Positions 1 through 9,080 of a DNA stretch of 64,000 nt are shown piece by piece (the stretch's first letter is position 1; each line of letters begins with the position of its first letter). Origin of the DNA: Rhizobium sp. NFR07 (GTDB taxonomy: Bacteria > Pseudomonadota > Alphaproteobacteria > Rhizobiales > Rhizobiaceae); assembly GCF_900111905.1 (NCBI RefSeq), contig NZ_FOKM01000013.1, forward strand, positions 1 to 64,000. Reading direction: 5' to 3'. Both the position numbers and the translations under genes were made by a program. Below the pieces are notes generated by a model, which searched no databases, had not been told where the DNA came from, and saw only the letters and a program-made list of their open reading frames with translations.

Positions 1-229
1 AACTAGACAAGGCCTAGACCTCGTCCGCGAAAACCCGCCGACCACGTTTCTCTTTCTTCCATATTCAATTGTCAAAAAACAGACGCTCAACAGCCTCATT
101 AAAAAGACCGAAACGTCAAAACCCCAGGAGACCAACCGTTAAACCGGTCCCAATCAGCATCAGCCAATCTGTCTGAGATTTTATCGACAAGAACTTCGTC
201 GCCAGCAGCGCCGCCGCCCTCGTCAGTGA
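1..229 (-). other. rRNA operon leader with boxA-like antiterminator (16S gene outside window)
   Basis: Read on the minus strand this gene-free stretch contains TGTTTTTTGACA (70-81), close to the boxA antitermination element TGCTCTTTAACA. It is followed by the block GAATATGGAAGAAAGAGAA (49-67) and then AACGTGG, which I recognise as the conserved segment of rhizobial rRNA leaders and spacers. There is no tRNA in the stretch, so it is more likely the 5' leader ahead of 16S than the 16S-23S spacer. The mature rRNA would begin beyond the left edge. Recognition is from memory and not from an alignment. Confidence 0.55.
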
Positions 230-234
230 GTGGG

Positions 235-264
235 CTTATAGAGGACACCCCTTTTCCAAGTCAA
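235..264 (-). promoter_or_regulatory. rRNA operon promoter
   Basis: On the minus strand a -35 TTGACT (259-264) and a -10 TATAAG (235-240) are separated by 18 bases, followed by the GC-rich start typical of growth-regulated stable-RNA promoters. It points left into the leader described next. The assignment to an rRNA operon rests on that leader. The purC gene on the right runs the opposite way and does not use this promoter. Confidence 0.6.
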
Positions 265-545
265 CACACCGCGTCGCAAAAACTTCAAGAAAATCGTAAG
301 TGACTGGAATAAAAGGAATATTTGGTGTTTTCTCGTACAAAGCCGCTCGAAAGGGGCATTAACCAAAGTTAACGGCGCCACGTCATTCCTATCCGCCAGA
401 TCGTAATCCGGAAAGACCAGCCGCAGCGCTTCCGACACCCTCTCTTGCCCATTGAACTTGTCTATCGGCCGACAAACATGCGATAGCGGGGCTCCCTATA
501 TATAGAAGCCCGGCCCGACGGGCGCTTGATTGGAAAGCTTGATCC
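265..545. other. Intergenic region between rRNA promoter and purC
   Basis: No convincing gene. It holds a TTAACcaaaGTTAAC-type inverted repeat at 359-373, an AT-rich CTATATATAG block at 495-504 that could be the -10 of the purC promoter, and a GC hairpin (GCCCG/CGGGC) near 508-523 just upstream of purC. No good -35 partner could be assigned. A 71-codon minus-strand reading frame here overlaps the rRNA promoter and is dismissed. Confidence 0.4.
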
Positions 546-1493
546 GTGCGCGTTCTCACCGAAGCCTTCATTCCCGAACTTCCGAACTATTATGGCGGCA
601 AGGTGCGGGAGAATTATGATCTTGCCGACGGCAGCCGCGTCATTATCGCCACCGATCGCCTCTCGGCCTTCGACATCATCCTTACCTGCATCCCGGACAA
701 GGGCCATGTCCTGACCCAGACGGCACGCTACTGGTTCGAACAGACGAAGGACATCTGCCCCAACCATGTCATCGCCTATCCCGACCCGAATGTGGTGATC
801 GGCAAGCGGCTCGACATCCTGCCCGTCGAGATCGTCGTACGCGGTTATCTCGCCGGCACGACCGGCACCTCGCTTCTGACCCTCTACAAGAAGGGCGAAC
901 GCAGCATGTACGGCCTGAACCTGCCCGACGGGATGAAGGACAACCAGGTCCTGCCCCAGCCTGTCATCACCCCGACCAGCAAGGCTTTCCACGGTGGCCA
1001 TGACGAACCGCTGACACCTGCCGACATCATCGAGCACAAGCTCCTGACCCAGGAACAGTGGGACACGGTTTCCCGATACGCGCTCGCCCTCTTTGCCCGC
1101 GGCCAGGAAATGGCGGCTAGGCGCGGCCTCATCCTGGTCGATACGAAATACGAATTCGGCACAGATGCAGACGGCAACATCATCCTTGCCGACGAGATCC
1201 ATACGCCCGACAGTAGCCGCTACTGGATGGCCGACAGCTATGACGAGGCGTTCACGACCGGCGGCCGGCCGAAAAGCTTCGACAAGGATTTCATCCGCGC
1301 CTGGGTGGTGGAACGCTGCGACCCCTATAAGGAAGAGGTCCCGACCATTCCCGCCGAACTGATCGAGGAGACCGCCGGCGTCTATCGGAGCGCCTATGAG
1401 ATGATCACCGGCGAGACCTTCGTGCCCGACAATTCCGGTGACACCGTGCTCGGCCGCATCCGCGGCAATCTGCAGCCCTATTTCCGGAAATAG
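546..1493 (+). CDS. purC: Phosphoribosylaminoimidazole-succinocarboxamide synthase (SAICAR synthetase)
   Basis: Catalyses ATP-dependent ligation of aspartate to CAIR in de novo purine synthesis, in the cytoplasm. The 315-aa product has the family's start (GGKVRENYDL near residue 18), the ATP/substrate segment TDRLSAFD (about 38-45), EIVVRGYLAGT (about 98-108) and the DTKYEFG and DEIHTPDSSRYW motifs (about 200-230). It is the long form of the enzyme (over 300 aa) rather than the 240-aa short form. The start is GTG. The next start would remove the conserved N-terminus. Only a weak GGAAAG ribosome site precedes it. It stands alone rather than in a pur operon. Rhizobia often carry a second purC elsewhere, which I cannot test here. 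Confidence 0.93.
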   Translation: MRVLTEAFIPELPNYYGGKVRENYDLADGSRVIIATDRLSAFDIILTCIPDKGHVLTQTARYWFEQTKDICPNHVIAYPDPNVVIGKRLDILPVEIVVRGYLAGTTGTSLLTLYKKGERSMYGLNLPDGMKDNQVLPQPVITPTSKAFHGGHDEPLTPADIIEHKLLTQEQWDTVSRYALALFARGQEMAARRGLILVDTKYEFGTDADGNIILADEIHTPDSSRYWMADSYDEAFTTGGRPKSFDKDFIRAWVVERCDPYKEEVPTIPAELIEETAGVYRSAYEMITGETFVPDNSGDTVLGRIRGNLQPYFRK

Positions 1494-1547
1494 GCTCGCC
1501 GACCGGCCGCCCATCGATGACCGTGCAATTCTGAGCGAGGAGAGGAC

Positions 1548-2150
1548 GTGCGAAGACCGCGTCGCAAAGCCGAGGAAACGCGTGAGGATATCCTCCAGAC
1601 CGCCGAGACGCTGTTTCGGGACAGGGGGATCGCCAAGTCGTCGATCGCGGATATCGCCCACGCCCTCGGCATGTCGCCGGCCAATGTGTTCAAGCACTTC
1701 CACTCCAAGACCGCGCTCGTCGATGCCATCTGCGATCGCCACATAACCCATATGATCGGCCGTTTCGACACGCTCGATACACCGGCGCCACCACCGGAGA
1801 AGCTCGGCATCATCGTGCGCCGGCTGATGCAGGCGCATCTGGAGGACATCCGGCAGAATTCCTTCTTTCTTGAGATGATCTTCCTCGTGGCGAAGACCGA
1901 GCTCGAAAGCGGTCATCATTACCGTGATCTCATCGAGGACCTGTTCTTCAGGCTCGTTAAGGACGGCGTTGAGGCCGGCGTCTATCACTGCGCTGACTGC
2001 CGAGCGACGAGCCGCCATGTCGCAGCATCCTTTGCGAGCGTCCTGCATCCCGTATTTCTGGCGCATGAAACCCAGGCCGAGATCGACGAACGCTTGGATG
2101 GCCTCGTCGCGCTCGCCAATGCCGCGCTCCAAAGCCCGCTTGCAAAGTGA
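1548..2150 (+). CDS. TetR/AcrR-family transcriptional regulator, probable repressor of the adjacent RND pump
   Basis: A 200-aa one-component regulator. The N-terminal helix-turn-helix is clear (ILQTAETLFRDRGIAKSSI then DIAHALGMSPANVFKHF, residues about 15-50). The C-terminal ligand/dimer domain is all-helical and of the type annotated as TetR_C_7. The start is GTG with a strong purine-rich ribosome site (GAGGAGAGGA) just upstream. It lies 148 bases ahead of the efflux adaptor gene in the same orientation, which suggests local control of the pump. No clear palindromic operator was found in the gap, so the target is inference. Confidence 0.85.
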   Translation: MRRPRRKAEETREDILQTAETLFRDRGIAKSSIADIAHALGMSPANVFKHFHSKTALVDAICDRHITHMIGRFDTLDTPAPPPEKLGIIVRRLMQAHLEDIRQNSFFLEMIFLVAKTELESGHHYRDLIEDLFFRLVKDGVEAGVYHCADCRATSRHVAASFASVLHPVFLAHETQAEIDERLDGLVALANAALQSPLAK

Positions 2151-2298
2151 CGGTTTTTAAATTACGTCACTTTTCGAACGGCATTTCGGACCTCATTTCC
2201 GATCCTGCCCCAGTTCCGCCCGCATCCTGCGGGTTAACTTCGCCGCCGCCACGCGCTTGACGCCGGGCGGCGAGTGCAATCCGTCTCCGGGAAACACC

Positions 2299-3495
2299 AT
2301 GATTCATCGCCAACTGGTTCTAATTCTCCTTCTTGCGACCGCATTGTCGGCCTGCAGTGATTCAGGCCAGCAGAATGCCGCAGGCAGTGGCGGCGCCGCC
2401 GCCCAGCAGAAGCCCGCCTCGCCGGTCAGCGTCGTCATCATGAAAAAGGCGGATCGGCCGATCACCAACGTTCTGCCGGGACGTGCCGTCGCCTTCCAGA
2501 CGACCGAGATCCGGCCGCGGGTCACGGGCGCGATCAGCGAGATCGCCTTCAAGGAGGGAAGCGAGGTCAAGGCCGGCGACGTTCTCTACCAGATCGAGGA
2601 CGACACCTATGCGGCGACGGTCGCGCAGGCGCAGGCCGCGCTGCAGAAGGCCGAAGTCAGCATTCCCGCCGCCCAGGCGAACCTCACCCGTTACGAACGG
2701 CTGGTCAACAGCGGCGCGACCCAGATCGAATACGAGAATGCCAAGGTGACGCTGCTGCAGGCGGAAGCCGACGTGCAATCGGCCAAGGCGGCGCTCAACG
2801 CCGCCCAGATCGATCTCGATCTGACCAAGATCCGCGCGCCCTTCGACGGCGTTACCACGATCTCCAAGGTCAGCATCGGCAATATCGTCACCGCCAACCA
2901 GACCGATGCGCTGACGACCCTGCGCAATATCGATCCGATCTATATCGATCTGATCGATTCGAGCACCAACCTTCTGGAACTTCGTTCCGCCATCGCGGCA
3001 GGCCGCCTGCACGGCAATTCGGGGACGGCTGATATCAGCCTGACACTCGAGGATGGCACGAAATATGACCGCACCGGCAAGGTCAACATGGCCGAACTCG
3101 CCGTCAGCGAGACGACGGGCACCTACCAGATCCGGGCGATCTTCGACAATCCCGACAACATCATCCTGCCGGGCATGTATGTCCGTGCGTCGGTGACGGT
3201 CGGGACCGAGAACGGCTACCTCATTCCCCAGCGCGCCGGCACCCGCAATGCCCGCGGCGAACTCTCGGCAAAGTTCGTCTCCGCCGACAACAAGGTCGAG
3301 ACCCGCACCTTCACCACCAGCAAGGCCTCCGGCAACAACTGGCTGGTCACGGATGGGATCGCCGATAGCGACCGCCTCATCGTCGACGGCTTCCAGTGGA
3401 TTGCCGAGGGTGCCGCCGTTCAGCCGGTCGAGGCGACGGTCGATGACCAGGGGCTCGTGGTCGAACAGCCGAAAGTCGACACCGCTAAGCCTTAA
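2299..3495 (+). CDS. RND efflux periplasmic adaptor (membrane fusion lipoprotein, AcrA/MexA type)
   Basis: Links the inner-membrane pump to the outer-membrane channel. The 398-aa product begins with a lipoprotein signal ending in the lipobox LSAC, so Cys20 should be lipidated. Then come the first lipoyl half-motif, a long alpha-hairpin rich in Ala/Gln (about 95-160), the second lipoyl half (TKIRAPFDGVTT, about 180-191), the beta-barrel and the membrane-proximal domain. An in-frame TTG 42 bases upstream would add 14 residues before the signal peptide and is less likely than this ATG. It is the first gene of the pump operon: adaptor, pump, channel. HAE1-type pumps usually export hydrophobic or amphiphilic drugs. 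The substrate is unknown. Confidence 0.9.
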   Translation: MIHRQLVLILLLATALSACSDSGQQNAAGSGGAAAQQKPASPVSVVIMKKADRPITNVLPGRAVAFQTTEIRPRVTGAISEIAFKEGSEVKAGDVLYQIEDDTYAATVAQAQAALQKAEVSIPAAQANLTRYERLVNSGATQIEYENAKVTLLQAEADVQSAKAALNAAQIDLDLTKIRAPFDGVTTISKVSIGNIVTANQTDALTTLRNIDPIYIDLIDSSTNLLELRSAIAAGRLHGNSGTADISLTLEDGTKYDRTGKVNMAELAVSETTGTYQIRAIFDNPDNIILPGMYVRASVTVGTENGYLIPQRAGTRNARGELSAKFVSADNKVETRTFTTSKASGNNWLVTDGIADSDRLIVDGFQWIAEGAAVQPVEATVDDQGLVVEQPKVDTAKP

Positions 3496-3537
3496 GCTCC
3501 CGCAACGGAAAGCCCGAACGCGGCAAGGAATTTCGAA

Positions 3538-6500
3538 ATGGCGCATTTCTTCATTCGGCGACCGGTCTTCGCCTGGGTCATCGCAATCGTGATCATGCTG
3601 GGCGGCGCGCTCGCGATCACCACGCTGTCGATCTCGCAATATCCGGACATCGCCCCGACCACGGTGCGGATCTCGGCCACCTATAATGGTGCGAGTGCCG
3701 AAACCGTCGAGAAATCGGTGACGAGCATCATCGAGGACGGCATGACCGGCCTCGATGATCTGACTTACATGACCTCCTCGTCGTCGACGGGAAGTGCCTC
3801 CGTCACCTTGACCTTCGGCAACAGCATCCTGCCCGACATCGCTCAGGTTCAGGTGCAGAACAAGCTTCAGCTCGTCCAGTCTCAGCTGCCCGATGTCGTG
3901 CAGCAACAGGGCATTTCGGTCACCCGTTCCACCTCGAGCATCCTGATGGTCGGCGCGCTTGTATCGGAAGACGGCAAGCGCAGCTCGGTCGATCTCGGCG
4001 ATATTTTCGCCACCTCGATCGAGGATCAGGTGCAGCGCCTCGAAGGCGTCGGCAGCATCAATGTCTTCGGCTCCGGCTATGCGATGCGCGTCTGGCTCGA
4101 TCCGTTCAAGCTGCAGAAATACCAGTTGACCGCGGCCGACGTGACGAGCGCGATCGAAGCGCAAAATACCCAGGTTTCGGTTGGTTCGCTCGGCGCCCAG
4201 CCTGTGCAGGAAGGCCAGCAGCTGACGGTCACCATGACGGCCCAAAGCCAGCTGACCACCGTCGACGAATTCGAGCGCATCATATTGAAAGTCGAGCAGG
4301 ACGGCGCGACCGTCAGGCTGAGTGACGTGGCCCGGGTCGAGATCGGCCAGGAATCCTATGGCGGCGGCTCCCGTTCGAACACCAAGCCGGCCGCTGGCTT
4401 CGCCGTCAACCTCGCGACCGGCGCCAACGCGCTCGACACGGCAGCCCGCGTCAAGGGCGAGCTGGATCGGGTCGCGCAGATCCTGCCCGATGGCGTCGAG
4501 ATCACTTACCCTTACGACACCACGCCCTTTGTGGAACTGTCGATCGAGAAGGTGGTCCACACGCTGATCGAGGCGATCGTGCTCGTCTTCGTCGTCCTGC
4601 TCGTCTTTTTGCAGAACCTGCGCGCCACGTTCATTCCGATGATTGCGGTGCCGGTCGTGCTTCTCGGCACATTCGGCATCCTTGCGATAACCGGCTACTC
4701 GATCAACACGCTCACCATGTTCGCCATGGTGCTGGCGATCGGCCTTCTGGTCGACGATGCGATCGTCGTCGTCGAGAATGTCGAACGCATCATGGATGAA
4801 GAGGGCCTTTCACCCGTTGAGGCGACAGAGAAGTCGATGCACGAGATCACCGGCGCGATCATCGGCATCGCGCTGGTTCTGACCGCCGTGTTCATTCCCA
4901 TGGCCTTCTTCGGTGGATCGACCGGCATCATCTATCGCCAGTTCTCGGTCACCATCGTTTCGGCCATGCTTCTGTCGGCGGTGGTCGCCATCGTGCTGAC
5001 GCCGGCGCTCTGCGCCACGATGCTGAAGCCGATCGACCATTCCAAGAAGAAGCGCGGCCTCGGCGCCTGGTTCAACCGTGGCTTCGACCGCACCACCAAT
5101 GGCTATGTCGGCACGATCGGTTATCTGCTCAAGCGACCGCTTCGGGTCATGATTCTCTTCGCCCTGATCGTCGGCGGATGCGGGCTGCTCTTCACCCGCC
5201 TGCCCAGTTCCTTCCTGCCGCAGGAAGACCAGGGCGTGCTGATGACCATCATCCAGACGCCGGTCGGTTCGACCAGCGCCCGCACCGAAGACGCCCTAAA
5301 GAAGGTCGAATCCTATTTCCTCGAGCAGGAGAAGGACAATGTCGACGCCGTCTTCGGCGCGCTGGGTTTCAGCTTCAGCGGCAGCGGCCAGAACAATGCC
5401 ATCGTCTTCACCAAGCTGCGTGACTTTTCCGAGCGCGAGGGTGCCGGGCAGTCGGCGCCTGAGATCCTTCAACGGGCTCAGGGGCACTTCCTGACGCTGC
5501 GCGACGCACAGGTCTTCGCGCTTCTGCCCCCTGCAATCCAGGGTCTCGGCAATTCCAGCGGCTTCTCCATGTATCTGGTCGACAGCGGCAACAATGGTAA
5601 TGCTGCGCTGACGCAGGTTTCCCAGCAACTGATCAGCGAAAGCGCCACCAATCCGCTGATCAGCTCGCTGCGCACCAACAACCAGCGTAACGAGACCCAG
5701 CTTAAGATCCTGCTCGACCAGGAAAAGCTCGGCGCCATGGGCGTCGATCTCGCCGCAGTCAACTCGATGCTGGCAACAATCTTCGCCGGCCGCGACGTCA
5801 ACGACTTTACCCTCAACAACGAACTGAAGCCGGTCTATGTCCAGGGCGATGCGCCTTACCGCATGCAGCCGGACGACATAAAATACTGGTATGCCCGCAA
5901 CGGCGACGGCGAGATGGTTCCATTCGCGGCCTTCAGCCGGATGGACTGGGTGAACGGCACGCCGCAGCTCGCCCGTTACAACGGAACCAGTGCGATCTCG
6001 CTCGATGGTGCGACCAAGCCCGGCGTCAGCACGGGTGACGCCATGAACGAGATGGAGCGGCTGGTGGCAGAGCTGCCCGGCGGCTACACGGTCGCATGGC
6101 AGGGCATTTCCTATCAGGAACGTTTGTCCGGATCTCAGGCGCCGATGCTCTATGCCCTTTCGGTTCTGATCGTCTTCCTTTGCCTGGCAGCACTTTACGA
6201 AAGCTGGTCGATCCCGTTCTCCGTCATCCTGGCGGTGCCGATCGGTGTGCTCGGCGCCCTCGCCGCGGCCTATTTCCTCGGCCAGTCGAACGACGTCTAT
6301 TTCAAGGTCGGCCTTTTGACGACGATCGGCCTTGCGGCGAAAAACGCGATCCTGATCGTCGAATTCGCCAAGGATCGTCAGGCCACCGGAAAGGGCATGA
6401 TCGAGGCGACATTGGAGGCCGCGCGCCTGCGGTTGCGTCCGATCATCATGACGTCGCTCGCCTTCATTCTCGGTGTTGTGCCGCTGGCGATTGCTACAGG

Positions 6501-6648
6501 AGCGGGCTCTGCCGCGCAGAATGCGATCGGTATAGGCGTCCTAGGTGGTATGCTTTCTGCAACACTGCTCGGAATTTTCTTCGTTCCATCCTTTTTTGTT
6601 GTCGTCAGACGGTTATCAAACCGTGAAAAACGAGAGAAGACAGTGTGA
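3538..6648 (+). CDS. RND multidrug efflux transporter permease (HAE1 family, AcrB-like)
   Basis: The proton-driven inner-membrane pump of the tripartite system. At 1036 aa it has the family's usual size, with one N-terminal membrane helix starting IRRPVFAWVIAIVIML, a large periplasmic loop, a block of helices, a second loop and a final block. The proton-relay aspartates are present in the fourth helix as GLLVDDAIVVVENV (Asp406, Asp407). The signature GQSNDVYFKVGLLTTIGL-type segment and AKNAILIVEFAKD lie in the C-terminal half. It starts 42 bases after the adaptor. Substrate range cannot be read from the sequence. Confidence 0.94.
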   Translation: MAHFFIRRPVFAWVIAIVIMLGGALAITTLSISQYPDIAPTTVRISATYNGASAETVEKSVTSIIEDGMTGLDDLTYMTSSSSTGSASVTLTFGNSILPDIAQVQVQNKLQLVQSQLPDVVQQQGISVTRSTSSILMVGALVSEDGKRSSVDLGDIFATSIEDQVQRLEGVGSINVFGSGYAMRVWLDPFKLQKYQLTAADVTSAIEAQNTQVSVGSLGAQPVQEGQQLTVTMTAQSQLTTVDEFERIILKVEQDGATVRLSDVARVEIGQESYGGGSRSNTKPAAGFAVNLATGANALDTAARVKGELDRVAQILPDGVEITYPYDTTPFVELSIEKVVHTLIEAIVLVFVVLLVFLQNLRATFIPMIAVPVVLLGTFGILAITGYSINTLTMFAMVLAIGLLVDDAIVVVENVERIMDEEGLSPVEATEKSMHEITGAIIGIALVLTAVFIPMAFFGGSTGIIYRQFSVTIVSAMLLSAVVAIVLTPALCATMLKPIDHSKKKRGLGAWFNRGFDRTTNGYVGTIGYLLKRPLRVMILFALIVGGCGLLFTRLPSSFLPQEDQGVLMTIIQTPVGSTSARTEDALKKVESYFLEQEKDNVDAVFGALGFSFSGSGQNNAIVFTKLRDFSEREGAGQSAPEILQRAQGHFLTLRDAQVFALLPPAIQGLGNSSGFSMYLVDSGNNGNAALTQVSQQLISESATNPLISSLRTNNQRNETQLKILLDQEKLGAMGVDLAAVNSMLATIFAGRDVNDFTLNNELKPVYVQGDAPYRMQPDDIKYWYARNGDGEMVPFAAFSRMDWVNGTPQLARYNGTSAISLDGATKPGVSTGDAMNEMERLVAELPGGYTVAWQGISYQERLSGSQAPMLYALSVLIVFLCLAALYESWSIPFSVILAVPIGVLGALAAAYFLGQSNDVYFKVGLLTTIGLAAKNAILIVEFAKDRQATGKGMIEATLEAARLRLRPIIMTSLAFILGVVPLAIATGAGSAAQNAIGIGVLGGMLSATLLGIFFVPSFFVVVRRLSNREKREKTV

Positions 6649-6679
6649 ATCCGTTAATCGGATAGCTATTAGAATTTTT

Positions 6680-6706
6680 CCGCCGGCTTGTGATTCTCGC
6701 CGGCGG
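6680..6706 (+). other. GC-rich hairpin between pump and outer-membrane channel genes
   Basis: A perfect 8-base stem (CCGCCGGC / GCCGGCGG) with an 11-base loop in the 120-base gap before the channel gene. There is no T-run after it on the plus strand, so it is not a standard terminator. It could slow RNA decay or lower expression of the downstream gene. Confidence 0.4.
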
Positions 6707-6768
6707 CTCCAGTCAAGACTGCTTCGCTTCAGCGGAGCGCTTTCAGTTAAGGGCCCTGGGACAAAGAT

Positions 6769-8223
6769 ATGACATCCAAACGCTTAGCCGCTCCTCTAGT
6801 CCTGCTCCTGTTGTCCAGCTGTACGCTCGGTCCGGACCACACACCGCCGCAGATCTCGCTGCCGTCCAAGTTTGCGGAAGGCTCGTCCACGAGCAACGCC
6901 GACGTCGCCACCCAGCCTTGGTGGACGGCATTCTCCGATAGCCGCCTGAACGGCTACGTCGAGCAGGGCCTGAAGCAGAACCTCGATGTTCTCCAGGCGC
7001 TGGAACGCATCAACCAGGCCCAGGCCGCCGTGATCACCGCCGGCGCCGGCGGACTGCCTTCGCTCGATCTCGGCGCACAGGCCGACCGCAGCGGCGCAAC
7101 CGACATCGGCGGACCTCTCGGCCCAAGCGCAAGCTCGCGAGGACCGAGCACATCGGTCGCTGGTGGACCGACTGCCTCCTGGTTCCTCGACCTGTTCGGC
7201 CTCTATCGCCGCAACAAGGAAGCGGCTCTCGCCGACCTGGACGCCAGCTATGCAAGCGTCGACGTCGCCCGTATGTCGCTGCTGTCTGCAGTGACCGCAG
7301 CCTATATCGACGTACGATTCTACCAGCAGCGTCTGGCGATCGCCCGCGAGAACCTTGATTCCCGTCGCGAGACCCTGAACCTCACCAAGCTTCAGCTCGA
7401 AGCCGGTGCAGCCTCGCGTCTCGACGTGGTGCAGGCCGAAGGTCTGGTCAATTCGACGCTGGCCGAACTGCCGGGTCTCGAAACCCAGTTCCGTCAGGCT
7501 GCGCACCGTGTTGCCACCCTGCTCGGTCTGCCGGCATCCTCGCTGATCCCGGAACTGCAGCGCGGTGCCCGCCAGCCGGTCGCCCGCTTCAGCGCCAAGT
7601 CCGGCGTTCCTGCCGACCTGATCCGCAACCGTCCGGACGTCCGCGCCGCCGAGCGTCAGCTCGCAGCAGCAACCGCCCGGATCGGTGTTGCCGAAGCCCA
7701 GCTCTACCCGGCGATCACGCTGGGCGGCTCGATCACGCCCTCCTACACCAAGACCAGCAGCCTCGGCGAAAGCGGTCTCCTGTCCTGGTCGTTCGGTCCG
7801 TCCATCTCGCTGCCGATCTTCGACGGCGGCGCACTGAAGGCGGGCGTCAAGTCCTCCGAATCGGCAGCCCGTGAAGCCTATCTCTTCTGGAAGCAGACGG
7901 TTCTCGACGGTGTCGAGGAAGTCGAGAATGCGCTGGCTGCTGTTGCCCGCGACGGTCGTACAGTTTCCGCACTCCGCGCGACGGTAAACTCCTACGAAGA
8001 AGCCCTCCAGCTTGCGACCGCAAGCTATCGCGACGGCGCTTCCTCGCTGCTCGACGTGCTCGACGCCCAGCGTCAGGTCTCGACTGCTCAGGCCGACCTC
8101 GCCGCCGCCGTGCAGCAGATGGCTCGCGACTACGTATCGCTCAACGTCGCGATCGGCGCCGGCTACGCAGTCGGCTCGGCTCCGGCCAACCAGGTCGCGT
8201 CCGCCAAGGTCGTCAAGGACTGA
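6769..8223 (+). CDS. Outer-membrane efflux channel lipoprotein (NodT/OprM-like)
   Basis: The TolC-type channel of the tripartite pump. The 484-aa product begins with a lipoprotein signal and lipobox LSSC (Cys17), then two repeats of the outer-membrane efflux domain, each a beta hairpin flanked by long coiled helices. Family marks include the PWW..F motif near residue 46, PADLIRNRPDVRAAERQLAAA around 283 and ASYRDGASSLLDVLDAQRQ near 420. It is third in the operon after the adaptor and pump, 120 bases downstream, with an intervening hairpin but no T-tract, so co-transcription is likely. Confidence 0.92.
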   Translation: MTSKRLAAPLVLLLLSSCTLGPDHTPPQISLPSKFAEGSSTSNADVATQPWWTAFSDSRLNGYVEQGLKQNLDVLQALERINQAQAAVITAGAGGLPSLDLGAQADRSGATDIGGPLGPSASSRGPSTSVAGGPTASWFLDLFGLYRRNKEAALADLDASYASVDVARMSLLSAVTAAYIDVRFYQQRLAIARENLDSRRETLNLTKLQLEAGAASRLDVVQAEGLVNSTLAELPGLETQFRQAAHRVATLLGLPASSLIPELQRGARQPVARFSAKSGVPADLIRNRPDVRAAERQLAAATARIGVAEAQLYPAITLGGSITPSYTKTSSLGESGLLSWSFGPSISLPIFDGGALKAGVKSSESAAREAYLFWKQTVLDGVEEVENALAAVARDGRTVSALRATVNSYEEALQLATASYRDGASSLLDVLDAQRQVSTAQADLAAAVQQMARDYVSLNVAIGAGYAVGSAPANQVASAKVVKD

Positions 8224-8230
8224 TAATGGG

Positions 8231-8258
8231 ATGGCCGGTTCGCCGGCCATTTCTTTTT
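8231..8258 (+). terminator. Rho-independent terminator of the efflux operon
   Basis: Stem ATGGCCGG/CCGGCCAT with a TTCG tetraloop, followed by TTCTTTTTC. It starts seven bases after the channel gene's stop. Confidence 0.8.
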
Positions 8259-8276
8259 CATTGCCCGAAAACAATA

Positions 8277-8310
8277 AAACCTCCGGAGCTTTCGCCTCGG
8301 AGGTTTTTTT
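8277..8310. terminator. Bidirectional terminator between efflux operon and efp
   Basis: Stem AAACCTCCG/CGGAGGTTT followed by T7 on the plus strand. The A-run on the left side gives a short T-run on the minus strand. It sits between two convergent transcripts (efflux operon and efp) and can serve both. Confidence 0.75.
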
Positions 8311-8354
8311 AATGCCGTTCTAAAAGCCGGGGACGATGCCCCGGCAGGAATTGA

Positions 8355-8924
8355 TCAGTTCTTGGCGCGCTCGACGTAGGAATTGTCTTCCGTCGCGATG
8401 ACGACGCGGGTGCCGGCATCGATATGCGGCGGAACAGCGGTGCGGATGCCGTTGGACAGCATGGCCGGCTTGTAGGACGACGACGCCGTCTGGCCCTTGA
8501 CGACCGGCTCGGTCTCGGTGATTTCGAGCGTCACGTGGCGCGGCAACTGAAGGGCGAGAGCGACGCCTTCATGCATGGACAGGATGCAGACCATGCCTTC
8601 CTGCAGATAGGCCTTCTGGTCGCCCATCGTGTCGACATCGACGACGACCTGGTCGTAGTTTTCCGGGTTCATGAAGTGGAAGCCTTCGCCGTCTTCATAG
8701 AGGAACTGGTGGTTGACGTCCTCGACGAACGCACGCTCCACCTGTTCCGTCGTGCGCCAGCGCTCCGACACCTTCACGCCATCGACGATGCGGCGCATGT
8801 TCACCTGGGTCACCGGCGTGCCCTTGCCCGGGTGAAAATTCTCGGCGGTGAGGACGACGTAGAGCTTGCCGTCCACATCGATGACGTTGCCCTTGCGGAC
8901 GGAAGAGGCGATGACCTTGACCAT
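8355..8924 (-). CDS. efp: Elongation factor P
   Basis: EF-P enters stalled ribosomes and promotes peptide bond formation at polyproline runs. The 189-aa product has the three-domain layout: N-terminal KOW-like domain with the modification loop HPGKG, then two OB folds, ending ATEDNSYVERAKN. Lys34 is the residue that EpmA beta-lysylates in the enteric pathway. A frame open 30 codons further upstream exists, but this ATG is preceded by AAGGAAG and gives the standard N-terminus. It is divergent from epmA and epmB, which supply the modification. Confidence 0.96.
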   Translation of the reverse strand: MVKVIASSVRKGNVIDVDGKLYVVLTAENFHPGKGTPVTQVNMRRIVDGVKVSERWRTTEQVERAFVEDVNHQFLYEDGEGFHFMNPENYDQVVVDVDTMGDQKAYLQEGMVCILSMHEGVALALQLPRHVTLEITETEPVVKGQTASSSYKPAMLSNGIRTAVPPHIDAGTRVVIATEDNSYVERAKN

Positions 8925-9080
8925 AAGACTTCCTTGTAACTCGGCCGGCCACGTCGTAGAGGACTGGCGGAATAGCCGTAGAGAGATGCTTTTCGGGTTT
9001 CCTTGCCGGCGCAACTAACGCAAAATCCGTCAAATAGCCAGCCCCTTGGCTTTGGCCGACCAAGGCGAAGAAAACCGCTT

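Noticed and set aside
223..438. 71-codon minus-strand frame at the left end
   Set aside because: It covers the rRNA promoter elements, has no ribosome site, and its sequence is not protein-like in the second half.
2362..4560. 732-codon minus-strand frame opposite the efflux genes (and similar long antisense frames elsewhere, such as 36839-38974)
   Set aside because: Long antisense frames are expected opposite high-GC genes with this codon bias. The plus-strand proteins are unmistakable.
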